Shown in pieces: positions 15,330 to 15,382 of a DNA stretch of 15,382 nucleotides. The DNA comes from Methanobrevibacter sp. (GTDB taxonomy: Archaea; Methanobacteriota; Methanobacteria; Methanobacteriales; Methanobacteriaceae). The position numbers and the translations under genes were made by a program. The notes under the pieces were generated by a model. It did not search any database, was not told the origin of the DNA, and was given only the letters and a program-made list of their open reading frames with translations. How positions within the stretch are numbered: the stretch's first letter is position 1; each line of letters starts with the position of its first letter. The stretch spans positions 20,380 through 35,761 of the forward strand of contig JAUNXD010000002.1 of the NCBI GenBank assembly GCA_030539985.1. The letters are read 5' to 3'.

Positions 15330-15382
15330 ATTAACACCTTGCCAATATTACTGTTTATCTAATGGTGAAAGAATACCTCAAC
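15330..15382. other. Right edge, leader region of HD-RyR copy A
   Basis: These 53 bases hold the copy A ribosome site (15335-15340). The rest is too short to place a promoter. An ATG at 15362-15364 opens an unfinished plus-strand frame of seven codons to the window end, and a minus-strand frame ends with a stop near 15360. Neither can be supported as a gene from what is visible. Confidence 0.4.

Noticed and set aside
15362..15382. Plus-strand ATG opening a frame (MVKEYLN) at the right edge
   Set aside because: Only seven codons are visible, with no Shine-Dalgarno sequence before the ATG; it cannot be told from chance.

Overview
The window looks like the genome of a host-associated methanogenic archaeon, most likely Methanobrevibacter or a close relative. 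The evidence is AT-rich DNA, archaeal TATA boxes, GGTGA-type ribosome binding sites that would pair with an archaeal 16S tail, and an adhesin-like secreted protein with the leader and acidic N-terminus typical of that genus. There are eight protein genes, no RNA gene, no insertion sequence and no CRISPR array. Genus assignment is by eye from protein style, not from a marker gene.

Layout. (1) Positions 23-1243, minus: a secreted adhesin-like protein with three Ig-like repeats and a Pro-rich tail. (2) Positions 1244-1545: a divergent AT-rich promoter region with two inverted repeats on the side facing the transporter genes. (3) Positions 1546-5048, plus: two ABC exporter half-transporters overlapping by 4 bp. 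Their nucleotide-binding domains are complementary (one degenerate site, one catalytic site), so they should form a heterodimer. (4) Positions 5051-15329, minus: five genes in a row, in transcription order HD-RyR protein A, HD-RyR protein B, a MATE efflux protein, a SWIM/SNF2 helicase, and a small TPR protein. The SNF2-TPR pair has its own promoter and ends 2 bp from the convergent ABC operon.

The most unusual part is the right-hand third: two adjacent paralogues of about 750 residues. Each has an N-terminal HD-type metal phosphohydrolase domain with a full H-HD-H-H-D set of candidate ligands. Each also carries two C-terminal copies of an extended RyR (ryanodine-receptor repeat) module. The HD cores are about 77% identical by hand count and the last RyR domain about 57%. 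This pattern fits two enzymes with the same chemistry but different ligand sensing. RyR domains in prokaryotes are, as far as I recall, found in predicted nucleotide-signalling and conflict systems, and their ligand is not established.

How the genes may work together (inference): the HD-RyR pair could be a ligand-gated phosphodiesterase pair, with the MATE exporter 30 bp downstream probably on the same transcript. The SNF2 helicase and TPR protein form a separate two-gene unit acting on nucleic acid. Whether the whole minus-strand block is one functional island, for example for defence or stress, cannot be settled from this window.
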